A DNA stretch of 36,372 nucleotides from Dyadobacter jejuensis (GCF_003149085.1 NZ_QGDT01000020.1:1-36372); one strand, 5' to 3'. Positions 25,532 to 33,687 are shown, numbered from the stretch's first letter. The notes: generated by a model not told the origin, from the sequence alone. Program-made: numbers and translations.

Positions 25532-25560
25532 TACTTGCATTTACTTGCATTTACTTGCAT
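25532..25560. repeat. 10-bp tandem repeat, three units
   Basis: ACTTGCATTT is repeated almost exactly three times in a row (the third unit reads ACTTGCATG). A short slippage array, with no coding context. Confidence 0.8.
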
Positions 25561-25657
25561 GTTAGTTTCATTTACCGGAAAATAATAATACATTTGTTAA
25601 CCCAACTGAGGGCCGTAATTGACGTAACAGAATTCCTCAGTCGGGTATTTGTAAATT

Positions 25658-25804
25658 TTATTTATTCTTGGATGATTGGCACCCCCGAATAAACTCCGGC
25701 ACTGTTATCGTCACGAATAACATAAATAAATCCCAGACGTAAGCTGGTCTGTTATTGGAGAAGTCCGCTAAAACCTCCTTTAACAGTTCAATGAGTTCTT
25801 CCAT
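25658..25804 (-). CDS. possible 48-residue peptide
   Basis: An ATG-initiated minus-strand frame: MEELIELLKEVLADFSNNRP, then AYVWDLFMLFVTITVPEFIR and a polar tail with CQSSKNK. The first half is an amphipathic helix, the second could be a short membrane span. Not recognised. Support is only that codon content looks protein-like and the frame is unbroken. It could be a relic. Confidence 0.3.
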   Translation of the reverse strand: MEELIELLKEVLADFSNNRPAYVWDLFMLFVTITVPEFIRGCQSSKNK

Positions 25805-25829
25805 TGTATTTTTGGATCAAATGAACTTA

Positions 25830-25858
25830 CCCATATCTCCCTGATATGGGTTTTTTTA
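25830..25858 (+). terminator. hairpin with T tract
   Basis: CCCATATC and GATATGGG form a perfect 8-bp stem around TCCCT, followed by TTTTTTT on the plus strand. No plus-strand gene ends close by, so it may end a decayed gene or an untranslated RNA. Confidence 0.6.
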
Positions 25859-26251
25859 TTTACAAATATATGATATACATGGCTTATAAATAGCGATTTA
25901 ATCAAGATGAAGGTGTATACGCAATTCAATTTTGACATTAAAATTCAGCTAAAGAATTGTTAAAAATCTAAGCCAGAGTTGTGTATATATCTATTGCTAG
26001 GTAATTACTTGATGAAAAAAAAAATTAAAAATAATTACTTGCTCCTTAAAATATTACATTGTATAGCTTCCCGTGGTCGGTTTCGATCCTTTTAGGCACT
26101 GCATGGCCATTACAAGGCGAACTCACTAGACCTTATAAAAAAAATGACATATGTAAATGGCTCAAGAATCTGAGTTTAATTCCAAATGCCGATCCCCCCT
26201 CCCAACAACCAGTCCAATTATGGATCAACCGTCAAGTTTGGGAATATGGAC

Positions 26252-27238
26252 CTATATTTCCTTTAAAAACTCAAGCTCCAGGCATCCGCCGGCGGCATTG
26301 GGTGCCGTCACAAACTGGGGTATCCCATTGACAACATCCAGCGACTGCTGATGGGTATGTCCAGCGAAAATGCCTAACATTTTGGAGGCTAAAAAAACCT
26401 CGCGATGAAAATCCATGGTGGTACGGGTATGCCCGCTCTTGGGCCATCTGTGCCTGCGTTCCACTTCGTATCCATGATCGGCCTCCCAACCCCATTGCGG
26501 ATTTCCACAGCCAAAGCCCATGGACCTGCCTGGAGCATACAGGGGAATGTGCACGAATAATACCAACGGTTTTTCGCTGGCTACCTGCTCCCTAAAGAAT
26601 TGAAGCTGCTCGGGCAGAATCTCATAGGTGGAGTTGTCGAGCATAACAAACCGGATCCCATTAATTTCATTTACGCTCATCAAAGGATTTCCACCTTGGT
26701 ATAAAGGTTTTAACCGAGACTCGCACCATTGCTTCCTCAAATCCACGGAACTACCATCCATACCTTCATAATGCCAATCGTGGTTTCCAGCGGCATATTG
26801 GTATTTGATGCCCGATTCGCTGAGCTGTTTGTAGGCCCACTCAATAGCCGCCTCAGAAGGAAAACTAAAAAGATCGCCAGGAAGGGCCAGTAAATCGACC
26901 TTAGAGGTTTTGGCTGCTTGAATTATTTTTTCAAACGATTCATTGGGATTGGTGGGTTGACCAGTTTGGAAATGACGGGTCTCATTATAGGCCTTGGCCA
27001 TCCGACCGCTATATTGGCTAAAAGGCTCACCTCGCTGGTCATCCATCCATAAATGAGTGTCCGAAACAAACAAAACCTGAACCGGCTTACTGAATTCGGA
27101 AGCATATATTTTTACTTTATTCTGGTCACAAGAGAAGCGGCCTATGCGAGGAGGCACATTCGCAGCCTGCGCATTGTTCGATAAAGTAACAGCTGCTGCA
27201 GCAGCAACAGTATTCTGAATAAAATTCCGGCGTTTCAT
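26252..27238 (-). CDS. Tat-exported calcineurin-like metallophosphoesterase
   Basis: A 328-residue protein from ATG 27238; upstream CTG/TTG codons are poor starts. MKRRNFIQNTVAAAAAVTLS is a twin-arginine signal (RRNFI) with an Ala-rich core. The metallophosphoesterase motifs are in order: FVSDTHLW (DxH), LALPGDLFSF (GDxx), YAAGNHDWHYEG (GNHD/E), VLFVHIPLYAPG (H) and GIFAGHTHQQS (GHxH). Predicted to be a two-metal phosphatase or phosphodiesterase folded before export. Substrate unknown. It stands alone, convergent with the gap to its left and divergent from the dehydrogenase-like gene. Confidence 0.9.
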   Translation of the reverse strand: MKRRNFIQNTVAAAAAVTLSNNAQAANVPPRIGRFSCDQNKVKIYASEFSKPVQVLFVSDTHLWMDDQRGEPFSQYSGRMAKAYNETRHFQTGQPTNPNESFEKIIQAAKTSKVDLLALPGDLFSFPSEAAIEWAYKQLSESGIKYQYAAGNHDWHYEGMDGSSVDLRKQWCESRLKPLYQGGNPLMSVNEINGIRFVMLDNSTYEILPEQLQFFREQVASEKPLVLFVHIPLYAPGRSMGFGCGNPQWGWEADHGYEVERRHRWPKSGHTRTTMDFHREVFLASKMLGIFAGHTHQQSLDVVNGIPQFVTAPNAAGGCLELEFLKEI

Positions 27239-27536
27239 CAGCAACGTTTAGGTTAAGGGCTTGTGATATTGTTAAAAGACAGTCTAGACGACAATTTACC
27301 AATAAAAGTGCGATTAATAGCCGGTGGGGCCTACCAATAGAAAAATTTCAGAGAGGTTCCGGCCAGCCACCCTACACCGGGAAAAGCGCTCTTGATTTTC
27401 TGGCATATTTCTCTATGAATGTAAAAGAACCTACTGGCCACCATTCATTAAACTACCCAGAGCGGCGTGATTCATATAAGTTAGAAATAGCGGCCTGCAA
27501 GCTTATAGTATATAAAATATAATTCAAATTTCGACC

Positions 27537-28415
27537 ATGAAAGAAAACATCACTTTATTGGGGCTCGGAAACTTAGGAATGCCGATTGCTGAAAAACTAC
27601 TAGAGGCTGGTTTCCCCCTCAAGGTTTGGAATCGTACGATGTCTAAGGCCGAACCACTCGTTAATTCCGGCGCTGTACTTGCCATGAGTCCAGAAGAAGC
27701 CATCACCCCAGGTGGGATATTGATCACGGTGCTTGCCGATGATCGGGTGCTCAAAAATGTTATCTTTCCCGATGTTTTAAAAAGGCTGGGCTCAGGAGGT
27801 TTGCACATCTCAGTGAGTACCATCAGCCCCGAGACGTCGCGGGAATTATACCTGCAACACAAAAATTTGGGGTCTCAGTACCTAGCCGCCCCCATCTTCG
27901 CCCGACCCGAAGCCATAAGAACAAAGGTGGGTAATATCTGTCTTTCGGGAGATGAGGACGCCAGAATACGTGCTAGGGGAATTGTAGCGCATTTTGCTAA
28001 GGGAATTTTTGATTTTGGAGATGAGCCAGGAGCTGCCAATATCGTCAAACTAGCCGGTAATTTCATGATAGGAGCCAGCATCGAAATGATGGCCGAGGCC
28101 TTTACATTTGCAGAGAAAAACGATATATCGCGACAAGCAATATACGAAATGTTAACGCAGACCCTATTTTCAGCCCCTATCTTTCAAAATTACGGCAAGA
28201 TGGTTGCCGACCATAATTACAAGCCAGTTGCCTTTCAGCTACCACTTGGGCTCAAGGATATCAACCTGGTGCTAAAAACCTCCGAGGCCTCATCGGTCCC
28301 CATGCCGATGGCAGATTTAATCAGAAATCGTTTTGTATCTGCCATTGCCAAAGAACGCACAAATCTGGATTGGAGCGCCCTAGCCATTGGTGCATCCGAC
28401 GAGGCAGGGCTTTAG
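27537..28415 (+). CDS. 6PGDH/3-hydroxyisobutyrate-dehydrogenase-like NAD(P) oxidoreductase
   Basis: A 292-residue beta-hydroxyacid-dehydrogenase-family enzyme. The Rossmann motif GLGNLGMPIAEKLLEAG (9-25) is followed by VWNRT, whose Arg/Thr after the second strand suggests NADPH. HISVSTISPETSRELY (~90-105) is the substrate-loop motif, APIFARPEA resembles the GxPxFxRPEAA loop of glyoxylate-reductase/imine-reductase-like members, and the catalytic Lys171 lies in GAANIVKLAGNFM. The C-terminal helical domain is complete. Cytoplasmic, monocistronic, reaction unassigned. An array of degenerate heptamers starts right after its stop. Confidence 0.88.
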   Translation: MKENITLLGLGNLGMPIAEKLLEAGFPLKVWNRTMSKAEPLVNSGAVLAMSPEEAITPGGILITVLADDRVLKNVIFPDVLKRLGSGGLHISVSTISPETSRELYLQHKNLGSQYLAAPIFARPEAIRTKVGNICLSGDEDARIRARGIVAHFAKGIFDFGDEPGAANIVKLAGNFMIGASIEMMAEAFTFAEKNDISRQAIYEMLTQTLFSAPIFQNYGKMVADHNYKPVAFQLPLGLKDINLVLKTSEASSVPMPMADLIRNRFVSAIAKERTNLDWSALAIGASDEAGL

Positions 28416-28427
28416 CTGAGGCGGCGG

Positions 28428-28560
28428 CCGGCGGTCAGCAATCGGCTGTCGGCGATCGGCGGTCGGCTGTCGGCTATCGGCTTTCAGCGGTTGGCAATCG
28501 GAAGTTGGCTTTCAGCGGTTGGGAATCGGAAACCTGCTGCAGACTGCCGGAAATCGGCAT
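28428..28560. repeat. degenerate heptamer array (TCGGCtn type)
   Basis: Successive CGGCTGT, CGGCGAT, CGGCGGT, CGGCTAT, CGGCTTT units, then looser copies (CAGCGGT, TGGCAAT), with a mostly 7-base period. The same kind of array, in the other orientation, lies at 33507-33590. Such arrays are frequent between Bacteroidota genes and next to mobile DNA. No array-associated gene is present. Confidence 0.7.
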
Positions 28561-28628
28561 CCTGGCTCGCTATCTACTCATGAAGCGGGCCAGCTTCCAC
28601 CCCCTTCACTCCTCGATAGAGGATATCG

Positions 28629-28785
28629 TCCTGGTCGATTTCTCCAAACGCTTTCTACGCTCCGCCCGAGACATGGCCGAAAGGCCCCAGCCTAAAAAGG
28701 GACTTTACCATTACGTTACCGTTCCCAGTGGCTCGAGTCCTTCATTGGCAGCTTCAGTATTGTGAGTATGAGGGGGCGTTGGGGA
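28629..28785 (+). repeat. 157-bp dispersed repeat, copy 1
   Basis: From TCCTGGTCGATTTCTCC to GGGGGCGTTGGGGA, about 95 percent like 30248-30404 by eye. In one frame it gives LVDFSKRFLRSARDMAE and then QPKKGLYHYVTVPSGSS, so it may derive from the 3' part of a gene I do not recognise. Both good copies end at the same GGGGA. Confidence 0.75.
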
Positions 28786-28946
28786 TTGGATAAATTGATA
28801 TCACTTTGATCAATATATCACGTGACATACTACCGATTGTTTGATAAAAACAAACGATTACGCCTTGTTATTATATCGAAATAAAAATTATCAAATAATG
28901 AGAGACAATTCATACCCCTCATAACTCTTTTACCCATGTTATATTA

Positions 28947-29588
28947 CTATTCTCTTAACTCACCAATCTTATTGAGATCACCATCTTTAATAGCATCAAT
29001 AATGTATTTTTCAAGTACCCCTGTCGACTTGGTGGTCGACCAATATATTGGATCCAACAACATTGGTATTTTCAAAATAATGGTATCCTTTGGAAAGGAA
29101 GGAGATACTTGCCTATAGGAGTAATAGCCACCTCCTATTTGTATTCTCGGGATATTAACATTAATCATAGTCCCATTCAATCCATTTGCCCTAATCCTCA
29201 CATTCACCTCATAATTCACACTATCAGGATGAATCAATCTTGTTGATTTTACCTTACGACCCTTAAGTGACTGAAATTTAATTTTAGGAACGACTACGAA
29301 GGCATTTTCATCCGTATTACGTCCATTATCATCTGCGATGCTATACGGAGCACCTCTATATATTTTAGCAACAAATATTCCGTTTTGTTTATCAAGTCGA
29401 TCCACTTTATAACCATTTATTGCGATTATATCAACGAGTTTTGCCCATACCTCCTCAAAAGAAGCAGTAGTTTCAGTATGTATAGGATAAGTGAAGCTTT
29501 GTCGGGGAGTACTTGATATTGATAGTTTATTAGATCGGCATGAAATGATTAAAAGTAGAGCGACCAGTATTAAGGAATTTGCTTTCAT
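28947..29588 (-). CDS. hypothetical lipoprotein
   Basis: A 213-residue lipoprotein with lipobox LIISC (Cys17) after a hydrophobic signal. Residues ~30-80 (SFEEVWAKLVDIIAINGYKV, then DKQNGIFVAKIY) resemble the BamC-like/DUF alpha-beta folds of small envelope lipoproteins, where a helix follows 'F..vW..l' and a strand follows 'd...G.i..'. The rest is beta-rich. Placement in the outer membrane or periplasm is expected, function unknown. A/T-rich compared with the core genes. Its first ~27 codons and the upstream 55 bases exist in a second copy at 30400-30543. Confidence 0.7.
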   Translation of the reverse strand: MKANSLILVALLLIISCRSNKLSISSTPRQSFTYPIHTETTASFEEVWAKLVDIIAINGYKVDRLDKQNGIFVAKIYRGAPYSIADDNGRNTDENAFVVVPKIKFQSLKGRKVKSTRLIHPDSVNYEVNVRIRANGLNGTMINVNIPRIQIGGGYYSYRQVSPSFPKDTIILKIPMLLDPIYWSTTKSTGVLEKYIIDAIKDGDLNKIGELRE

Positions 29589-29646
29589 TAAAAGTGCATT
29601 TAATATTTAAATTGAAACAACTGTTGATTTACTTATCACTCAGAAT
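29504..29646 (-). repeat. donor copy of duplicated lipoprotein 5' segment
   Basis: This stretch (lipoprotein codons 1-27 plus upstream sequence) recurs at 30400-30543 with only about three differences, in the same orientation. Confidence 0.8.
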
Positions 29647-29963
29647 AAGTCGACAAACAACCAATATTCACTATATATTCAAAAAACTTATCCTTTTTTT
29701 TAATAAACTTATTCAACGGTAAAAACACTTACCCTTTAGAGGTTAATAGCTTTTTATATACCTGGATCGAACTAGGCCAATCATTATAGGGAAATTATGA
29801 TTCCAGCTCCTTTAGATACTTTTTTAAGAAATCTCATCTTATAAAATCGTTAAACTATCCTCATAAACTCTTCCGTAACGACTTGCATGTCGACACGTAA
29901 AGTGCGTCCTTAGCGGACGCCGCGCGGAGCTATCAAAACAACCAATTAATAACTGATATACAG
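29589..29963. other. intergenic 375 bp with a GC-rich palindrome
   Basis: The first 58 bases are the upstream part of the segment copied at 30400-30543. Near 29907 GCGTCC-TTA-GCGGACGC forms a short GC-rich hairpin without a T tract. The remainder is A/T-rich with no feature I can support. Confidence 0.4.
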
Positions 29964-30179
29964 ATGATTACGCAAAACATACTTAGCAACAACAGCCTTA
30001 CAAAAACCGAAAAAATACGTCAATTACTGGAGCTTGGATTGACCAGAAAACAGGTGAGCGAGCTGGTAGGAACCAACTACGGATTTGTACAATATGTTTT
30101 GCTAAATACTGGCCGGAGCGGGTCCAGGCAAAGGCTTTCAGATTTATCCCATTCAACTGGAATTTTGGAATTAAAATAA
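29964..30179 (+). CDS. small helix-turn-helix protein
   Basis: A 71-residue protein whose centre reads LTKTEKIRQLLELGLTRKQVSELVGTNYGFVQYVL, a helix-turn-helix of the type in which 'LTRKQVAEL' is the turn and first recognition residues. Similar small HTH proteins accompany mobile elements of Bacteroidota, in my recollection next to amidoligase-type genes; no such gene is seen here. The start ATG follows AACTGATATACAG without a strong RBS. It may be a remnant of a longer operon. Confidence 0.55.
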   Translation: MITQNILSNNSLTKTEKIRQLLELGLTRKQVSELVGTNYGFVQYVLLNTGRSGSRQRLSDLSHSTGILELK

Positions 30180-30247
30180 AAGCCTACGGAGTCGACAAGC
30201 AAGCCCTAACCAGTTTCTAGTCCCTACACGCTTAGATCAAGTAATGC

Positions 30248-30404
30248 TCCTGGTCGATTTCTCCAAACGCTTCCTTCGCTCCGTCCAGGACATGGCCGAA
30301 GGGCCCCAGCCTAAAAAGGGACTTTACCATTATGTTACCGTTCCCAGTGGCTCGAGTCTTTCATTGGCAGCTTCAGTATTGTGAGTATGAGGGGGCGTTG
30401 GGGA
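30248..30404 (+). repeat. 157-bp dispersed repeat, copy 2
   Basis: Matches 28629-28785 end to end, with changes such as TTCCTTCGCTCCGTCCAGG for TTCTACGCTCCGCCCGAG. It ends in GGGGA, where it passes directly into the copied lipoprotein segment. Confidence 0.75.
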
Positions 30405-30543
30405 GTACTTGATATTGATAGTTTAATAGATCGGCATGAAATGATTAAAAGTAGAGTGACCAGTATTAAGGAATTTGCTTTCATTAAAAATGCATTTAAT
30501 ATTTAAATTGAAACAACTGTTGATTTACTTATCACTCAGAATA
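30400..30543 (-). pseudogene. truncated copy of lipoprotein gene 5' end
   Basis: A near-exact copy of 29504-29646: about 27 N-terminal codons (start complement at 30482-30484) plus upstream sequence. At its inner end it is joined to the dispersed repeat through GGGGAG, and at the outer end it changes abruptly to ATGCATCCGCC. It has no downstream coding part, so it cannot make the lipoprotein. Confidence 0.75.
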
Positions 30544-30796
30544 TGCATCCGCCAGCACAGAAAACTCCCCATTCCCAACTTTGCCTATGACAAACATAAC
30601 GACAAAGGCCGACAGCTAAAACGAGGCAGGGGCCACTTCTTTAGGAGGGAACCAATCTAGTAAACCATACCCCCAGGACAAAGAGGAAACCTTTAGAGAA
30701 CGAGCCGCTAAGGCCGTGAGTGATCCGAGAGGAATGGGGTTGTTTTGATTTAAGAAATAATTAATTTGGTGGGCAATTATAATCCCCTCAAATATT
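30544..30796. other. remnant-rich gap before the AT-rich gene
   Basis: Short frames here (YDKHNDKGRQLKRGRGHFF, then ETFRERAAKAVSDPRG) look coding but do not join into an ORF, so they may be scraps of a lost gene. The last 60 bases, A/T-rich, should hold the promoter of the following gene. Confidence 0.3.
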
Positions 30797-32485
30797 ATGA
30801 ACGAAGAAGATCTAGTGCAATGGGTGTTTGAAACACTATCTGAAAGATTACTAAAAAGTCGCACTAATGGCACTATCCACAAAAATGACTCAATTGTTTT
30901 GGTAATTGATAAGAATCTAAAAGGGAATATTAATCTTTCCGACTGCCTAGAGAATTCACTAAATCAAGTAAGAATATATTTAAATTTAGAGAAAGACTAT
31001 ATAAAAACATTTAGAGTGAAGCTAGCTGGAAATTTCGAAAATTTAGTAATCTATTCTCATTTTCCGAATATATTAGATATCCGATCTAAGGAGGGTAATA
31101 CAGTTGAATTGTTGGACTGGGATGATGATAGCTTTCAATCTAGAATTGTTTTTCATGGATGCAATTTAAAGAAACTTCACTTGAATGGTAGCTACCAGTC
31201 CTTACATTGTGGTTTTGGGTTTTCGGTAAATGACCTCCAGGTTACTATGCCTCCAAAACACAAAATGGAAACACTTCATATACGCGGAATAATCAATAAT
31301 GCTGAAATTAAATCGGGGCATATTTCGCATCTAAATCTATCTATTCTTCCATTCTTAAATAAAAATATTGTATCATCTATTAATATTTGGAATGTTAACT
31401 TTGAGACAGTTTTTATAAGCGAAAAGTATCCCACTTCATTATTATTAGGATTGTGCAAAATTTCAGAAACATTAAAAATAATTCTAGAAAATGAACAGCT
31501 TTCAGAAGAACTTCCTAACAATACCTTAATCATTAATAGTTGTCAGGTACAAAATGTTGAAATAAGTTTAGATCAAAATTCAGGGAAAAATATATCAATA
31601 ATAGAATTATCTAATTGTCGATCCATTAGTATAGCTCCAAATCCAAATATTCATTCATCCTTAAATCTAGGAGATTTTAGGCTTGAAGGGAATCATTTTG
31701 AAAAAGGAACAAAATTGATCATACGAAGAATTCAGCTTAATGGGGACATTACCATTACAGATAATGTCAACGACGGAGATTTTTATTGTCATGATTTAAG
31801 TTTAACAAATGGAGTTGTAAAGCTGAAAAATACTATTTTAGGCAGAATCCTTTTTCATAATTGCAACTTACCTTCGGACTGGCAATTCCAAAGTTCCAAT
31901 ATTGAAAATTTAGAGTTCTATAACACGGAAATGCCAAAAAGTTTCAACTCCTACAGAAATGATTTTTTAGGAATTGATACAAAAGAAGCATTTCGTCAAA
32001 TGAAATTACTTACATCTAAACGTGGGCAAAAGGAATTGTCGGATTTTTACCGGGCTCGAGAACTTAGTGCACATTCAGATACATTAACCATATTCAACAA
32101 TAAACAATTTGGAGAAAAACTAGCATTATTATTAAACTTATCAAATGAAAATGGTTTGAATTATTGGAGACCATTTTGGCTTATGCTAGGAATGTCAAGC
32201 ACCTTATATTCACTTTTACTTTTAAGTTTAGGATATTATCCATCTTTAGTATTTGGGTCAGAAATTGAAACCATTCGAATTTGGAAACCTCTTTTAGACT
32301 TCATGATTCCTGGCTACTTATACCCGAGCAAATCAAAATTTGAATTTTTAGAGATAACGTTTGACACATGTTTCGAAAAGTTATCAATTTGGTCTAAGCT
32401 CGTAATTTTCCTAAATGACATATTAGTCGTACCTTATTTGATAATACAGATGATCTCAGCCTTTCGCAGGCACATCTCTAAATAA
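30797..32485 (+). CDS. beta-solenoid-like protein with two C-terminal membrane helices
   Basis: A 562-residue protein of uncertain family. Residues ~40-400 are short alternating strands with recurrent I/L-x-N/S-x-x motifs (FENLVIYSH, LKKLHLNG, NAEIKSGHISHLNLS, ILGRILFHNCNL), as in degenerate pentapeptide-repeat or right-handed-helix proteins. Then a helical linker, TKEAFRQMKLLTSKRGQKEL..FYRAREL, and a short LLLNLSNENGLNYWRPFW segment. Two membrane helices follow (~473-497, LMLGMSSTLYSLLLLSLGYYP; ~530-555, VIFLNDILVVPYLIIQMISAF), ending in RRHISK. This order occurs in pentapeptide-type proteins with an ion-channel-like tail. Much more A/T-rich than the core genes, so probably acquired. Function unknown. 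Confidence 0.7.
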   Translation: MNEEDLVQWVFETLSERLLKSRTNGTIHKNDSIVLVIDKNLKGNINLSDCLENSLNQVRIYLNLEKDYIKTFRVKLAGNFENLVIYSHFPNILDIRSKEGNTVELLDWDDDSFQSRIVFHGCNLKKLHLNGSYQSLHCGFGFSVNDLQVTMPPKHKMETLHIRGIINNAEIKSGHISHLNLSILPFLNKNIVSSINIWNVNFETVFISEKYPTSLLLGLCKISETLKIILENEQLSEELPNNTLIINSCQVQNVEISLDQNSGKNISIIELSNCRSISIAPNPNIHSSLNLGDFRLEGNHFEKGTKLIIRRIQLNGDITITDNVNDGDFYCHDLSLTNGVVKLKNTILGRILFHNCNLPSDWQFQSSNIENLEFYNTEMPKSFNSYRNDFLGIDTKEAFRQMKLLTSKRGQKELSDFYRARELSAHSDTLTIFNNKQFGEKLALLLNLSNENGLNYWRPFWLMLGMSSTLYSLLLLSLGYYPSLVFGSEIETIRIWKPLLDFMIPGYLYPSKSKFEFLEITFDTCFEKLSIWSKLVIFLNDILVVPYLIIQMISAFRRHISK

Positions 32486-32498
32486 TTCCAGTCCTACT

Positions 32499-32544
32499 AA
32501 ATCAAAAAGTCACAGCGCATCTTAGCACTATGACTTTTTGATTT
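32499..32544. terminator. bidirectional hairpin terminator
   Basis: AAATCAAAAAGTCA and TGACTTTTTGATTT form a perfect 14-bp stem 13 bases after the stop of the preceding gene. The T-rich right arm serves the plus strand. Confidence 0.85.
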
Positions 32545-32565
32545 ATGGACGATAGAACTCAGATA

Positions 32566-32776
32566 ATGCCCTTTTCACCACCAGAAAAGGGAGTCCACAA
32601 GATGGACAAATTTAAGGATCACCTGGTCAATAAGGGCCGGCTGTCGGTCCGGGATCAGCAGTATTTCGAGAAAATGTAGAAAGCTTGGAGCTGGGCGAGT
32701 AAGATGTTCTCTCCGGCTCAGGTCGTTACGATGCTGCATAACGAGTATGGCCATGAGAAAACCGTAAGCAGTCGAC
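32566..32776 (+). pseudogene. broken small ORF interrupted by IS66 end
   Basis: The frame from ATG 32566 reads MPFSPPEKGVHKMDKFKDHL, then RLSVRDQQYFEKM, an in-frame TAG (32677-32679), then KAWSWASKMFSPAQVVTMLH and NEYGHEKTVSSR, and runs into the IS66 end at 32771. One stop and an insertion mark it as dead. The helical, HTH-like sequence resembles a small DNA-binding or phage packaging protein; I do not recognise the family. Confidence 0.5.
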
Positions 32777-33470
32777 GGTCCCCCTATTGCTTTTTAATTA
32801 ATAGGGGTTAGGATGTTTTCCACCTATGCGGAAGCAGGTCGGAGAACTTACCATCGTAATTGATATCGTTGAGTTTGCGTAGTACGTCCAGTAGCCAGTC
32901 GTTTGGATTCACGTTGTGTTTTTTGCAGGTAGCAAACAAGGAATAGATCATGGCCGCATTTTGGGCTGTTTCATGTGTACCAGCGAATAGGAACGGTGCG
33001 ACGTTTCGCTTTTTCCGGCCTAAGGCCACAGGCCTGATGGCATTTTCGATCAGGTTGTTGTCCAGTTGCATTTGTTTCTGCCGGTGGAGCGGCAAGTGAT
33101 CGACAAACTTACTTACCAGAAGGAATACCAGGATCGATTCATCGATGAGTCCTCTTTGGATCGTTCTGCTAGGGATCGGAGCGATAACTACTCCCTTTTT
33201 GTCTGACTTTATCGGATTTCTCAAAGAGATTAGTAGTTCTCCATCCTTGGGGCGTTCGAAAGTACCCGACTCCAAGCGTTTTATATAGAGGGCGAACCCA
33301 TCTTTGGCCCCCCGAGCGTCGGACCGTAAAGCAAACGAATTTGATTGCATCGCTTACCAATAAAAACGAAAACATCCCCCGACACAGGGTTCAGGTTCAG
33401 GTGCAGACCATTTTGTGTCCGTCCAACTAGTGAATATATGCCGCAACGCATGTCCACAGGTTGGCCACGT
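32771..33470 (-). mobile_element. degenerate IS66-family element (TnpB-TnpC fusion relic)
   Basis: The right end GTCGACGGTCCCCCTATTGC matches the ends of the two short derivatives at the window start. On the minus strand the order is TnpB pieces (PVDMRCGIYSLVG, LNLNPVSGDVFVFIGKR, then in another frame GFALYIKRLESGTFERP), then transposase pieces (GVVIAPIPSRTIQRG, VSKFVDHLPLHRQKQ) and the C terminus (DNNLIENAIRPVALGRKKR, NVNPNDWLLDVLRKLNDINY). It has at least one frameshift in tnpB, a TnpB-to-TnpC deletion, and a deletion removing most of the DDE core between RQKQM and QLDNN. The remaining open frame is 32808-33350 (180 codons). Inactive. Confidence 0.8.
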
Positions 33471-33650
33471 TAGGCCGAATTAAAGTCGTTCTTAATGCTG
33501 TAAGCCGTAGGCTATAGGCCGAAAGCCAAAGGCCGAAAGCCGACAGCCGACAGCTGAAGGCCATATGCCGTAAGCAGTAAGCAAAGAAACCACAACCAAC
33601 CGCCTCTTCATAAATCAAATGCAAAGCATATTGCTTAAGGCTTAAAGCCC
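33471..33650. repeat. heptamer array, opposite orientation
   Basis: The clearest part is 33507-33590: AGGCCGAAAGCCAAAGGCCGAAAGCCGACAG and on, a 7-base period of GCCGAAA/GCCGACA-like units, the reverse complement of the array at 28428-28560. The rest of this stretch is A/T-rich and empty. Confidence 0.65.
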
Positions 33651-33653
33651 AAA

Positions 33654-33687
33654 AAAAAGCCGCTTCAATTGCTTGAAACGGCTTTTT
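33654..33687 (-). terminator. hairpin terminator
   Basis: AAAAAGCCGCTTCAA and TTGAAACGGCTTTTT form a 15-base stem with one mismatch around TTGC. On the minus strand it follows a tRNA-like 3' end directly, as in a tRNA gene. Confidence 0.8.

Larger units (their letters stand above)
25021..26251. other. long gap with relics and small repeats
   Basis: Between the surface-protein terminator and the phosphoesterase lie about 1.2 kb without a normal gene. Within it I see a frameshifted small ORF (25232-25457), a 10-bp tandem repeat (25532-25560), a 48-codon minus-strand ORF (25658-25804) and a hairpin terminator (25830-25858). The remainder, 25860-26250, is A/T-rich with no supported feature. Confidence 0.5.

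Noticed and set aside
28428..28560. Possible CRISPR array
   Set aside because: Units are 7 bases and degenerate, with no repeat-spacer alternation and no cas genes in the window.
30475..30660. 61-codon ORF over the duplicated segment
   Set aside because: It starts in the antisense of the copied lipoprotein leader and crosses the rearrangement border. The tail may be a gene scrap, but the whole is not a gene.
33427..33624. 65-codon minus-strand ORF over the heptamer array
   Set aside because: The translation (LSAFGLWLSAYSLRLTA) is only the heptamer repeat read in frame.
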